Part shown: one piece after another, positions 44,445 through 53,948 of the stretch
Numbering within the stretch: the stretch's first letter is position 1
Layout: every line of letters begins with the position of its first letter
NCBI GenBank assembly: GCA_024114885.1
Contig: CP099422.1
Span: forward strand, 1,178,001-1,242,000
Reading direction: 5' to 3'
Length of the DNA stretch: 64,000 bases
Source of the DNA: Septoria linicola
Taxonomy: Eukaryota > Ascomycota > Dothideomycetes > Mycosphaerellales > Mycosphaerellaceae
Program-made: the position numbers and the translations under genes
The notes under the pieces: generated by a model
The model's database searches: none
What the model was told of the DNA's origin: nothing
Seen by the model: the letters and a program-made list of their open reading frames with translations, nothing else

Positions 44445-44463
44445 CTCTCTCTCTCTCTCTCTC
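44445..44463. repeat. (CT)9 microsatellite
   Basis: Uninterrupted CT repeat of 19 bases starting 29 bp after the mL38 stop codon, hence probably in its 3' UTR. Confidence 0.93.
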
Positions 44464-44509
44464 CCGCAGGCCATCTGTCAGACTATTGTACATAGCGAAT
44501 GTGTACATT

Positions 44510-44945
44510 GTACTACCACTTCACTTCATATGATGGCCCAGCGATCATCAATATATCAGTGATGCCGTCAGTCCTCGCAGCATCCCCTCGAGCCGCCCTC
44601 GGCGCGTGTCAGAAGTAGCAAAAGGGCCTTCGCGCAACATTCGACCAATGCTCACAACCAAAAGTACTCACCCTAACAATCTCCCAGCAGAAAGCAAAAG
44701 ATCAGTTTTTGTACTACCACCACACACCATGACTGAGCGATCATAGCCATATTCGCAATGCCGTCAGTCTGTCTCTCCGTCGTCTTCGCGAGTTGTTGCC
44801 AAAGGTTGAAGAGAGAGAGAGAAAGCCTCGTGAGCGAAATTCGACCTACATTTGCAAAATCACCGAAAGAAAAGAAAAGAGGCACATCTTACTTTCGTTA
44901 TAACAACCTCCCCCAGCAAAAAAACAAAAAAAAACAAAAAGCAGT
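44510..44945. repeat. Diverged tandem duplication, ~201-bp unit x2
   Basis: Copy 1 starts GTACTACCAC at 44510 and copy 2 with the same bases at 44711. Shared ordered blocks include GAGCGATCAT/CAGCGATCAT, ATGCCGTCAGTC, ATTCGACC, and TAACAA.CTCCC.CAGCA followed by A-rich sequence. The second copy is longer through A-rich expansion. There are no stops-free shared frames, so the unit looks non-coding. It lies between the convergent mL38 and IF3 genes. Confidence 0.65.
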
Positions 44946-45008
44946 TCCGAGTCCCCCGCCCACTATGTTTCAATTAAACTACTAGGGCCGAGACTCGTAC
45001 ATCTGCTA

Positions 45009-45135
45009 TCGGGAACAGGTCATCGCATCGAACACTCAGCTAGCAGAAGGAGGAATGAATAATGATGTTGATGCCTTCTGCTAAGGCACGATCTCCAAGA
45101 GCCGTACCGACTGAGCTACGCTCGCTGGTTCCGAT
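45009..45135 (-). pseudogene. tRNA-like relic with A- and B-box sequences
   Basis: On the minus strand, TAGCTCAGTCGG (45118-45107) is a perfect tRNA A box (D-arm), and GTTCGATGC (45034-45026) fits the B box (T-loop). Between them lies a 10-bp perfect hairpin (45042-45051 with 45074-45083). Weak outer pairing joins 45009-45017 and 45128-45135. The D-stem partner, T-stem and acceptor stem do not pair properly, so a functional tRNA is unlikely. A decayed intron-bearing tRNA or tRNA-derived element is the best reading. Confidence 0.35.
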
Positions 45136-45397
45136 GAGTAAGCTTGTCTTGAAGTTGATCATGTACGTTTAAAATGGTTCGTTTGGATGGGTCGGGGAGG
45201 GAAGTGAAGGTGCAGGTGAAGGTGCAGTAGTGGGGACCGACCGCGCGGGCTGAGTTAGATCAGTGGCATGGGAGATCACGCTGACTGGGTCACCTCGGAG
45301 CCATATCCTATATTTGGTTCAGCGAGATGCTGGATGTTGTACTGCTGCGTACAATATGTACAATTGCTTTGTACCTGTACAGACTTCGGGTATCACT

Positions 45398-46294
45398 TCA
45401 CTTCGCCTCACTCACAGTAGCTCCCGCCTCCATCTTCTCGACCGCTCCCTTATCACTCTTATCCCACTTCTTCCTCCTCTTCTTCTCGTCCACCTCATTC
45501 TCCCCTCCCTCCTCTCCATTCGTCACCGTACTCCCCACCTTCACCGGCCTCCCCTGAAACGTCATCGTCACAAACCCACCCAGCTTCCCCGACATGGCAT
45601 CTCTCTGCCTCGCGCCTTCCACCTCTTTGACTGCATCCTGTATCCTCTCCAACACGAGCTCGCACTCCTCTTTACTCGCTTTCCTCCCCCTCTTCTTCGC
45701 TGCAAGTACAACCTCCACTCTTCTCCCTTCTCCCAAGAACTCTTTGATGCGATTAATACGATGACCCAAATCATTCTGATCAATCGCCCAATTCAACTCC
45801 AACGTCTTCAATCCCTCACCACTCACAACTTTCTGCACTCGCTTCTTCTCTTTCGCTGCTTCCTTCGCTCGTTTCTCCGCTTCATAAGTCTCCTTCTTAC
45901 TGACAATCTTACACGCCGGCACAAATGACCTATTCCCAGGCTGATCGGGAGATAATTGCACAAGACGATGCGTTTTCTGGTCGAGACTGTTGAGAATGTC
46001 GAATTTGGTGACGGGTTCACTGAGTTTGTTGGTTTCGGGGTCGACGAGCTGGATGATGCGCGCTGAAATTTCTTCGTTCCATTTTTGTGTGCGTTCCTCA
46101 GCGACGCGGGTTTTGGCTAAGCAGGATGTTGTGGAAGAGAAGGGTCTCGCAAGGCGTGGTTGAGATCGCGTGAGCGATGAAGCAGGTAGTTGCTTGGGAA
46201 GTGTTCGGCTTGCCGAGGATTGCAAGAGCGCTGGGACGACAAACACTTGATAAAGAGCTTGAACGGTCGATGAGGTGTGCCTGATGCGAGACAT
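45398..46294 (-). CDS. AIM23: Mitochondrial translation initiation factor IF-3
   Basis: 298 aa, single exon. Residues 1-~60 form a basic, Ser/Ala-rich mitochondrial presequence (RLARPFSSTTSCLAKTR). The IF3 N-domain follows (NEEISARIIQLVDPETNKL) with a charged linker helix (YEAEKRAKEAAKEKKRVQK), then the IF3 C-domain (KTLELNWAIDQNDLGHRINRIKEFLGEGRRVEVVLAAKKRG split by KASKEEC). It prevents premature subunit joining and checks the start codon on mitochondrial ribosomes; the yeast counterpart is Aim23. The C-terminal lysine-rich tail (DEKKRRKKWDK) is extra. It converges on mL38 and forms the right end of the mitochondrial gene cluster. Confidence 0.9.
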   Translation of the reverse strand: MSRIRHTSSTVQALYQVFVVPALLQSSASRTLPKQLPASSLTRSQPRLARPFSSTTSCLAKTRVAEERTQKWNEEISARIIQLVDPETNKLSEPVTKFDILNSLDQKTHRLVQLSPDQPGNRSFVPACKIVSKKETYEAEKRAKEAAKEKKRVQKVVSGEGLKTLELNWAIDQNDLGHRINRIKEFLGEGRRVEVVLAAKKRGRKASKEECELVLERIQDAVKEVEGARQRDAMSGKLGGFVTMTFQGRPVKVGSTVTNGEEGGENEVDEKKRRKKWDKSDKGAVEKMEAGATVSEAK

Positions 46295-46964
46295 GATGGC
46301 AGGAGGACCGATATGTGAAGTATCTACACTTCAATGGGAGAGCTTCCAAAGTGAGGTAGCTCGAAGTGGAGACTGATCACGTGCTGTGTGTGCCTGCCGA
46401 CTACGCTCAGATCAAGGATAGCTCAGATTCTGTTATTGACCGAGTTTACGAGGTCTATCTTACTCTTCGAAAAAAACAGGGTCCAAAAATGATTGGCTGT
46501 GAGTGTGCAACGAAAATGCGTTATCACGTGAACTGTGCCTAAGGCCCTAGACTCGACGTTTTTCGTAGAAGTTCTTTCGACTCTACCTACCTATTAGGCG
46601 TAGTAAGCGACGGTATAGGAAAGGTTACGGACTATATAGTCGCTTACTACGCCTAATAGGTAGGTAGAGTCGAAAGAACTTCTACGAAAAACGTCCAATA
46701 TTGGCCAGCTTACTAATCCTTTTTGAGTAGGTAGGATTGACCGAGCGCTACGGTCAGATCTTTGCGTTTACGCGACAGGGACTTCATGCTATATTCAATC
46801 TACTGCAACCTCTAATGAATACTTATGCTTGACCTTCCCGCCTTGCCCACCTTTTACCCAGGGTATCGTGACATCTCGTCGTAAGCATGCTCAAACTAGC
46901 TGCCGCCATCACTCATACATCGTGTCATTCCTCATATACTCGCGTCAAAAGCCAGCGTTCATGC
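46295..46964. other. IF3 upstream region containing a large palindrome
   Basis: 670 bp between the IF3 start and the 3' end of the MMS1-like gene. It contains the perfect 57-bp inverted repeat (46555-46695). A 10-bp direct repeat, ATTGACCGAG, lies at 46435-46444 and 46736-46745 on either side of the palindrome. No coding frame was recognised. Confidence 0.65.
46555..46695. repeat. Perfect 57-bp inverted repeat with 27-bp spacer
   Basis: Left arm 46555-46611 and right arm 46639-46695 are exact reverse complements over all 57 positions (start GACGTTTTTCGTAG, end ..GTAAGCGAC). The AT-rich spacer is 46612-46638. The arms match exactly, so the element is recent or maintained. It could be a foldback/MITE-type element, or a template for a hairpin RNA. 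No target-site duplication is visible directly at its borders. Confidence 0.97.
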
Positions 46965-49900
46965 TCATTCCAACCATGCATCGATCTTCCTCACCATCTC
47001 GACAACAGTCTCGAGGGCTTCCAACTCTTCCTCGATATGCTCTGTCATCCAGCTTCCCACATTCGCATCCTCTTCGGCAAGCATTTGCATGAGTCGCTTG
47101 ATCTCATCAACTCCGCCATTTTGCAGCACTCTCGACAAAACATCTCCATCGATATGCATGTCATTCAGACGACTGTTCGTAGTCTGCAGCATGATCTCCG
47201 CAGCTCTGGTGTTGTTTGAAAGGCCGATGGGCACGGCTCGATTTTGCCCGACCATAGCGTCCTCGCCCGGCACGTAGGCTGGACTTCCGTGCGAAAATGG
47301 CGAAAGCACATCGCTCCACTCAACTAGCCTCTGCAGCCAGAAGAACTTCCGCCAACTCGAGTGCTCGAGCGTTGCAAGACTGACGATAGCACCATCTGTT
47401 GCTGATCCTAAAATCCGGCCAGATGCCAGACCCGAAGGTCTATCTCCCTTTCGTGCCGTGGGCAGTGAAGGTCGCAGACGAGTAAGAGAGCGCGGCAGTC
47501 GTGCCTCGAATTGGAGCAGTGCAGAACCGTTTCGATGACCAGGCGCTTGGGCATCGTCTACATTGGGCGTAGACATTCCGATCAAATGACCGTACTTGGA
47601 GCCAGTGAGAATCATCGGCGTAGACTCATCAGAAGCGTCGTCTACTGTGGACAGAGCAAGGTGACTGATCAGATAGTCTGCTCGTGGTGCAGTGCATACA
47701 GGCTTGAGTTGTCTCCCTTCGCCTTGAGCAGTGATCCCAACGTGCAGGACCACAATGGAATCAGCAGCGGTGGTGACCACGATCTGCGGATCATCGCTAG
47801 CGGTACGCTCTACTGTGACGTATATGCCAGCGCTAGCCAGTGTAAACGTCGGGCAGAACTGCTCCCACTTCATTTCTTCCACATCCAGTCGATAAAGATG
47901 GACCTTGTTCCCGGCGCATACAATGTAGGTCCGATCATCATAAAGGGCCAAGGCAGTCACTTCTCGATCGAATTTCACTTGGCGTGTCTCAGTGATGTCG
48001 ACGACCTCCCAGCTCCTGACTTTGGGCTGCAGGAACCAAACTTTGCCCTTTCTCGATCCATCTTTGCTTTGATAGCGGCCTCCCACGATAACGTAAGAGT
48101 ACGTCTTTTCAGTATCTCGGCGGAAGGACCATGGAAGGATCGCATTGATCTTTTCGCCAGGCTGCATGTGATGCGTGTATGCAGGATGTGTACCTTTGCT
48201 CGGGATGAAGTCGATGACCGGCCATACCTGTCGCTTGTCATGAGGTGGTGCTTGTGGTTTGGAGGGCAGTTTGCGTACTTGATAGTGTAGCCCGGAACAT
48301 ACTAGGTGGCGTAGGGACTCGGCGTACACCAGTCGGTTTGGTGTTCCACTCACCGACATCTGTCGTGGTACAGAAGACTTGTACGTAGCAAGTTCCAAAA
48401 CGATCAGATCTTCGCCAGATATCACAAGCAGTCTGTCGGCCACGACATCAGACGAAAGGTATTTGGCACTCGGAATTTGCGCGCTCGCAACGACTGTGCC
48501 TTGCGTGTACTGAGGCTGCGACTTGTCGGTAATCCAGACATTCTCCACAGATAATGCGTGGTGTTCGGCATTCCATTGGAGAAGCATCGTGCTATTGCCG
48601 GTCGTGGCTATTGCCGAGTCTGTGTTATTCGACAGTGCACCGAGGCGCACAGTACTCGATCCAAGCGTAATCGTCTGCAGGTGCACCAATGGCTGCTGCT
48701 CGTGCATGTCGACCATGTACGTAACCAGAGTGCCATCACGAAGTCCACAAATAGCCAAGAGCTGATTATCGTCCTGAAGCATTGCAACGTGATCGCAAGC
48801 CACGGATTGACCAGCTATTGATGGCAACGGGGAAGCGTAGCACTTGGCTTCTGAACCGCTGCTGTCGGAGGATACAATCGCGACCTTTCCATCAGCAGTC
48901 GATATCAGCACCATGATGTTGGTTCTCGCTATGGCAGCTGCGATGCTGAGTGGCTCGCTCGGTATGCTTGTCAGCGTCTGAGATGTTATTGTGCATCCGT
49001 CAGATGATGCAATGCTGTAATTGATGATGGCGAAGCTGTCTCCAAGTCGTTTCGCAGTCACTACTGTAGACAATTGGGGCACAATCGTTGCGAACAGAAT
49101 CGATTCACTGTCGTCTAGTGTCAACCTGGAAGTGTCCTCGAAGTTTTCGTGTATCGACAGAGATGCGGAAATGCTTTTCGGAGTTACTTGCACCAGAATG
49201 TCGTCGAAAGTCATCGCAGCGACCAACGTCCTCTGGTCGAGATCGAACGCAGATCGCCCTTCGAAAGCTTCTGGAGAGTCAAAGTCTGCATTCTGCTTCA
49301 ATATGATCGTCTCAAATGGACTTGACAGCACGATCAACATTGATCCCAGAGGAGGCTCCGGCAGGACCCATACATCGGTAACGGTCTGCAGCTCTTCCAG
49401 AGTCACAAAGGCCAGAGCGCTACCTTCAATGCCTTGTCGCAATTCTGTGACTGCACCATAAGGCTGCCTTCCAGAGGTGATGAAGATGTTGTCGCTTTCC
49501 TTGACCCGAGTACGACTGGTGTGAACCACGTCAGAAGTGACAGAGTCTGTGGCTGACGCCCAGTTGGAGAGAAGCTCAATGGGCTGAATGCTCATGGTAT
49601 CCACCCTGCTCATCTCTTCAATGCGACGAACGCTGGGCCAATTCCCGATTGACACCACTCTTCCATTACTCGAATCTCCTGCTACACATAGAACATCAGG
49701 ATCACCCTCATCGCCCAGTGAAGCAAATGCCGTGCCAACATGGCAGTCGAGGCTCCCAGCGATACTCTGTGGTACGCGCGAAGAGACTCCTGTCTTCATG
49801 ATTGTGATGAGCAGCACAAGGCCATCCTCTCGCACAAGATAAATGTCATCACGTGCGGCTCTGGCCGCCTGGCTGCGCCGTGGTTTTGCCCAGCTGGCCC

Positions 49901-50882
49901 AGACTGGGAGTGCTGCAGAGTTGCCAGGATATTGACTCGGCTCTTCAATTTCTGTGAAATCGCTTCCGGTCATGGAGCCTGACAAGATGCCCCTCCATAT
50001 CGTGAGTCGCACGCCAGTCACTAGCAGAAAAGCGGTGTCTTGTAACGGCACCAGCAGGCTAGACACTGTAGATGCTGCATCGAGTGCTTGTCCGGGATGG
50101 ATTTGCACCTGTATAGGACCCGGCGAGCGATGCCAGTCGACGCGTATGGCCTTCGTTTTGCCTTTGTCGACCACAATGGCGAGGAGGATGATGTGATCCG
50201 CGTCGTCGACGGGAGGGATAAGGAAGTCGAGATGTTGAATTACTCCATCAATGTCCAAAGGTCGCTGGGCCAAGACTGGACACCAGTCTTTGACATGGTT
50301 TTTGATCTCGTGCTGGATTTGCTCTGTTGGCTTTGCAGCGTAGACGATGATCTCTCTCTCCTGTGCTGCCACGGCCACGGCTCTCGAGTGCGGATCGATG
50401 GCAAGGTGCTGTCCGGTCTGATACATTGTGCGACTGAATGTGGGCATGGGGACTGCGCGCTGTTCAAAGCTCCCTGGCCCCTTTCCATCATAGCGTAGAA
50501 AGATGAATACAATGTCGTTCGAGTCGAGGGTAAGGACGATTGACTGTGGCGGAAAGGCTGGCGCATCGAGAGAACTGGCATCTTTCTCCAGCTTGACCAG
50601 AAAGTCCTCGTCCTCGGGATCAGGCTCGTGGCGGAAAGTGGCTGCATGGCGGATGCGAGCATCAAAGTCATTCTTGAAAGCAACATGCTGCAGATGTCCC
50701 TCGTGGCCAACTTGCTTCACGTGGATGAATGTGTCGCCAACGAATACGACATCGTTCAGCCTCCGATGTCGAATGCGGGCGTGTAGTATGAATTTGACGA
50801 CAGAGCTCTCGACAGATGTTTTGGTGTATAGCCCCACTGCGCCCCTCGAGCCAAGGCTGTTGGATGGATCTGCAGAGTTCAT
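46965..50882 (-). CDS. MMS1_N / CPSF-A (DDB1-like) beta-propeller protein
   Basis: 1305 aa in a single frame. The N-terminal part (RIRHRRLNDVVFVGDTFIHVKQ) and the long run of beta-strand-rich, weakly repetitive segments fit the MMS1 N-terminal and triple beta-propeller architecture of the DDB1/CPSF160/SF3b130 superfamily. The C-terminal part has GRILGSATDGAIVSLATLEHSSWRKFFWLQRL and NDMHIDGDVLSRVL, equivalent to the CPSF-A region ending with the conserved FIDGDLIE-like motif. Family members act as scaffolds in cullin-4 ubiquitin ligases, in mRNA 3' processing or in splicing. The sequence lacks the typical start of CFT1 or RSE1, so a DDB1/Mms1-like adaptor is more likely, but the exact orthologue cannot be fixed by eye. 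Confidence 0.75.
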   Translation of the reverse strand: MNSADPSNSLGSRGAVGLYTKTSVESSVVKFILHARIRHRRLNDVVFVGDTFIHVKQVGHEGHLQHVAFKNDFDARIRHAATFRHEPDPEDEDFLVKLEKDASSLDAPAFPPQSIVLTLDSNDIVFIFLRYDGKGPGSFEQRAVPMPTFSRTMYQTGQHLAIDPHSRAVAVAAQEREIIVYAAKPTEQIQHEIKNHVKDWCPVLAQRPLDIDGVIQHLDFLIPPVDDADHIILLAIVVDKGKTKAIRVDWHRSPGPIQVQIHPGQALDAASTVSSLLVPLQDTAFLLVTGVRLTIWRGILSGSMTGSDFTEIEEPSQYPGNSAALPVWASWAKPRRSQAARAARDDIYLVREDGLVLLITIMKTGVSSRVPQSIAGSLDCHVGTAFASLGDEGDPDVLCVAGDSSNGRVVSIGNWPSVRRIEEMSRVDTMSIQPIELLSNWASATDSVTSDVVHTSRTRVKESDNIFITSGRQPYGAVTELRQGIEGSALAFVTLEELQTVTDVWVLPEPPLGSMLIVLSSPFETIILKQNADFDSPEAFEGRSAFDLDQRTLVAAMTFDDILVQVTPKSISASLSIHENFEDTSRLTLDDSESILFATIVPQLSTVVTAKRLGDSFAIINYSIASSDGCTITSQTLTSIPSEPLSIAAAIARTNIMVLISTADGKVAIVSSDSSGSEAKCYASPLPSIAGQSVACDHVAMLQDDNQLLAICGLRDGTLVTYMVDMHEQQPLVHLQTITLGSSTVRLGALSNNTDSAIATTGNSTMLLQWNAEHHALSVENVWITDKSQPQYTQGTVVASAQIPSAKYLSSDVVADRLLVISGEDLIVLELATYKSSVPRQMSVSGTPNRLVYAESLRHLVCSGLHYQVRKLPSKPQAPPHDKRQVWPVIDFIPSKGTHPAYTHHMQPGEKINAILPWSFRRDTEKTYSYVIVGGRYQSKDGSRKGKVWFLQPKVRSWEVVDITETRQVKFDREVTALALYDDRTYIVCAGNKVHLYRLDVEEMKWEQFCPTFTLASAGIYVTVERTASDDPQIVVTTAADSIVVLHVGITAQGEGRQLKPVCTAPRADYLISHLALSTVDDASDESTPMILTGSKYGHLIGMSTPNVDDAQAPGHRNGSALLQFEARLPRSLTRLRPSLPTARKGDRPSGLASGRILGSATDGAIVSLATLEHSSWRKFFWLQRLVEWSDVLSPFSHGSPAYVPGEDAMVGQNRAVPIGLSNNTRAAEIMLQTTNSRLNDMHIDGDVLSRVLQNGGVDEIKRLMQMLAEEDANVGSWMTEHIEEELEALETVVEMVRKIDAWLE

Positions 50883-51967
50883 AGTGCTATCATGCCAGCT
50901 TCGTCGCCGCGTGCAGTGGTTCAGGGTTGATGTGCGAGGCAGAGGCTAGTATACTTTGCTTGTATATGATTCTGGAGGCTCAGCAAGCTGTCAAAATAAG
51001 CAATTGCAGCAATATACTTCGAATCCCCCTAAGCAGTCACGCACAGCGCGTGCCGCAAGATGTGACGAACTCCGTTGTTGGTCTCGCTTCTAGACGCCTC
51101 ACGTTGGCAGATGTTGGTCGCCAAGATGGCCACAGAGCAGCGGGCAGCCGAGCTGTAGGAAGTGTTTGCGTGGAAAGATGTGACGACTGCCTTGCACATC
51201 AGCCGCAAGCGAAGGAAAAAGAGCTCAATCGAGTAGGTCAACAAGCACGTCGTCCATCGAGAGATATACCATTGGCTCGCCTGCTGTGACTCGCACAGCT
51301 CAGAGCTGTATCGTTTCAGATATGAGATGCAGCATGCGAAGCCCTTGCGGGGACTGTTCTTTCGAAGCCGTTTTCTATGTCCGCCTGATGAATCAATTGG
51401 ACTGCTGCTGGATATGAAGGATGGCTTGCAACGCAGTGAACCGTGTCACCTACAGCAGGTAGATGCACTCTGCGCCGTCCCGTAGGAGGTACAGCAGCAA
51501 TGTTGGAATGGAGCCTGAAAGTGGAGTCGGCCAAAATGTGATCTGTCAAATTCTGCGCAATAGCCGCGCTATCTGCATCAAAGGCAAGGATGACAGCTGG
51601 AAAGCCGCAAGATGGCAGCTCGTCTGTTTACAAACCACAATGTAGCCACCGCAGGCTGCTCCGATGAGCTCGCTGCTTTGGATGTAAAGTACAATCAGAA
51701 CGTGCGCGAGCTGTCGTCAGCAGGAAGCACCACTCAACCAAATGTGACGCGACTTCCTCTCCGCCTTGGCGTGTCGCGAGCAGGGGTCTGGACTTCACCT
51801 GGGCTTTTGTTGCTCGATTGGCGATCTTGCGAAACAAGGTACCGGAAGCGAGGGTGCATCAAAGTCGCACAACAAAGGCCGCGGCGCAGCCAACAACTGG
51901 GCGTGCAAGATGTGCATCAGCGTGTCTTCGTACAGTAGGACATGCCAGATTCGGGAACACACTTGCT
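50883..51967. other. Divergent intergenic region, MMS1-like / Gyp8
   Basis: 1.1 kb between divergent start codons. The plus-strand frame containing the Gyp8 start is open upstream to 51818, so a longer N-terminus is possible. Otherwise only short frames without domains, and no repeats. Confidence 0.5.
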
Positions 51968-53420
51968 ATGACAGAACCATTGTTGGCAGAGGAGGAGAAG
52001 GTGGAGGTACCTGCAGAGCAATCTGCTGAAGGCGACAAGAAATTGGATGCGTTGTCTGCAGGTGACGAGGAGAAGCTAGCTCTCATCTCAGCAGCATGTC
52101 GAGATCACGATCTGGCTGCTCTGTCGGAGCTAGCCTCCAGTGACGGAGGCTTTCTTGAGGATGAGATGCGACGCACGGCTTGTAAGACTCGCCTTCGTCA
52201 GTACCTTGTACAGTTTGCTGATGTCTCGTCAGGGCCACTGCTATTGGGAAGTGTTGACACCGACAAGCAGCCTTCAGAGACCCAAGACTGGCATAACTTA
52301 CCACCTCATCCAGAAGAGCACCAGGTCCAGCTGGACGTCAATCGTTCGTTTGTTCACTATCCCGAAAGTAAGAGATCCAATATCGATGTGACATCTGTAT
52401 GCACAAAGCTGATGACAATATAGATGAATCCGAGAAACAAATGGACGCCCACAAACTCGAGCTATCCGCAGTAATTACTGAAGTCCTGCGACGGCACCCA
52501 CTGCTCTGTTACTTCCAGGGATATCACGACATCGCCCAGGTCCTTCTCCTGGTCTTGGGACCCGAAGCGGCGGGCCCGGCGGCTACTCGGCTTTCGCTCC
52601 TACGCCTGCGAGACTTCATGCTGAAAAGTGTGTCAGGGGCCTACTCGCATCTCCACCTCATACCTGCCATCCTGTACTGCGCGGATCCTGAGCTCTATCA
52701 ACATCTATCGAGCCACTTCAACCCTCTGCCACGTTTCGCATTCCAGGCAACATTGACTTTGTACGCGCACGACATCCACGGATATCGAGACATCGTGCGC
52801 TTGTTCGACTACCTGTTGGCCAATGGAGCAGTAATGTCACTATACCTATTCGTAACAGTACGCTTCACCGCTCATTCACGATTATGGAGACACATCGGCT
52901 AACAAGACCCCTATAGATCCTGACCACGAGAAGACAAGAGCTACTAGACATCGACCACGACGATGCCGACATACTCGAATGGACCCTACAAAAGCTACCC
53001 AAGCCACTGGATCTCGAGGGTCTGATCCACCGCACACGGACCTTATACGAAGCGCATCCACCCGAGCGTCTCCCACACCACGCCTGGGAAAAAGTAAGCT
53101 CAAACTCCGTCCTCAAAACCGCCCGTGACCCACAAGCACTCGCCGCACAAACCCTCCCCGAAGGCGAGCAATTCTTCAAAAACTACGCCGCCGAAGTGTG
53201 GAGAAGCGACTTGCGTACATCAGCCATTGACACGGTAATCCATGGCCGCAAACGCCTGCGTCTACTGGCATACAGGACCCAGCGACGCATGCGGCCGTGG
53301 GTGCACAAGTACCGGGGCCCAGCCAAGTGGACTGGAGCTATTTTTGTTGCCGCGTTGGCGTTGTATATGAGCCGTGGAGACAATGCAGGTTGGCTTTGGA
53401 GATTGCTTGGTCGGATATGA
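51968..53420 (+). CDS. GYP8: TBC-domain Rab GTPase-activating protein, Gyp8/TBC1D20 type
   Basis: Exons 51968-52367, 52424-52857 and 52917-53420 (introns of 56 and 59 nt) give 445 aa. The TBC domain shows the arginine finger in QLDVNRSFVHYP and the glutamine finger in CYFQGYHDIAQVLLLVLG; the exon 1-2 join restores YPENESEKQMDAHKLELSAVI. A C-terminal hydrophobic helix (WTGAIFVAALALYM) near residues 415-430 anchors it in the membrane, as in TBC1D20/Gyp8, which acts on Rab1/Ypt1 at the ER-Golgi boundary. The start is the first ATG that gives an acidic N-terminus of normal length, though the frame is open further upstream. Confidence 0.92.
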
Positions 53421-53948
53421 AGCACAGCATGGCAGGTCAATGTATTCTGTCTGGGTGGCATGATGAGTGCAGACATTGAGCTGCATGTATTGGGATTGGG
53501 TACAAAACTGGATATGTACACAGCAGGGCATCCTGATGATATGATGATAGAGAAGGGGACAGCGTGTGTGCTGGCGTTCACGGCGACAGGACCGTGCGAT
53601 ACCAAGCTTGTAATTGATCTTTTACAGGACTCGCCAATCGAGACGTTGGCAGGTAGACTATAGACCAAGGCATACAGAACTTCAATTTGCACGCATGCCG
53701 TTCGACTCAGTCTTCACCTCGCAGAACGGGCAAAGACAAGTGAGAACACTTCTCCAGCCATCGATCTCATTAGCGAATCTACACCTGGGGGTATTGCGCA
53801 GCTCAGAGCCAGCCAGCTATTCTGCAAACCATAAAGCTCTTGCTCTCGCTCTGACTAAAATCACAGTAGACGCTCGCAGTTCTCCGCCGAGACGTCCTCT
53901 TCACACCAACTTTTGTTGTAGAGTTTCGTATCGTTCCTTTTCACGTCA
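53421..53948. other. Convergent intergenic region, Gyp8 / areB
   Basis: 528 bp between convergent stops. Both terminators should lie here. Only short frames without domains were seen. Confidence 0.55.

Larger units (their letters stand above)
44417..45397. other. Convergent intergenic region with repeats and a tRNA-like relic
   Basis: 981 bp between the stops of mL38 and mitochondrial IF3. It contains a CT microsatellite, a two-copy diverged tandem duplication (44510-44945), an A-rich tract near 44917-44941 and a tRNA-like relic (45009-45135), each listed separately. No coding frame is convincing. Confidence 0.6.

Noticed and set aside
45009..45135. Functional tRNA gene on the minus strand
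   Set aside because: The A and B boxes match, but D-, T- and acceptor-stem halves do not pair, so it is listed only as a relic.
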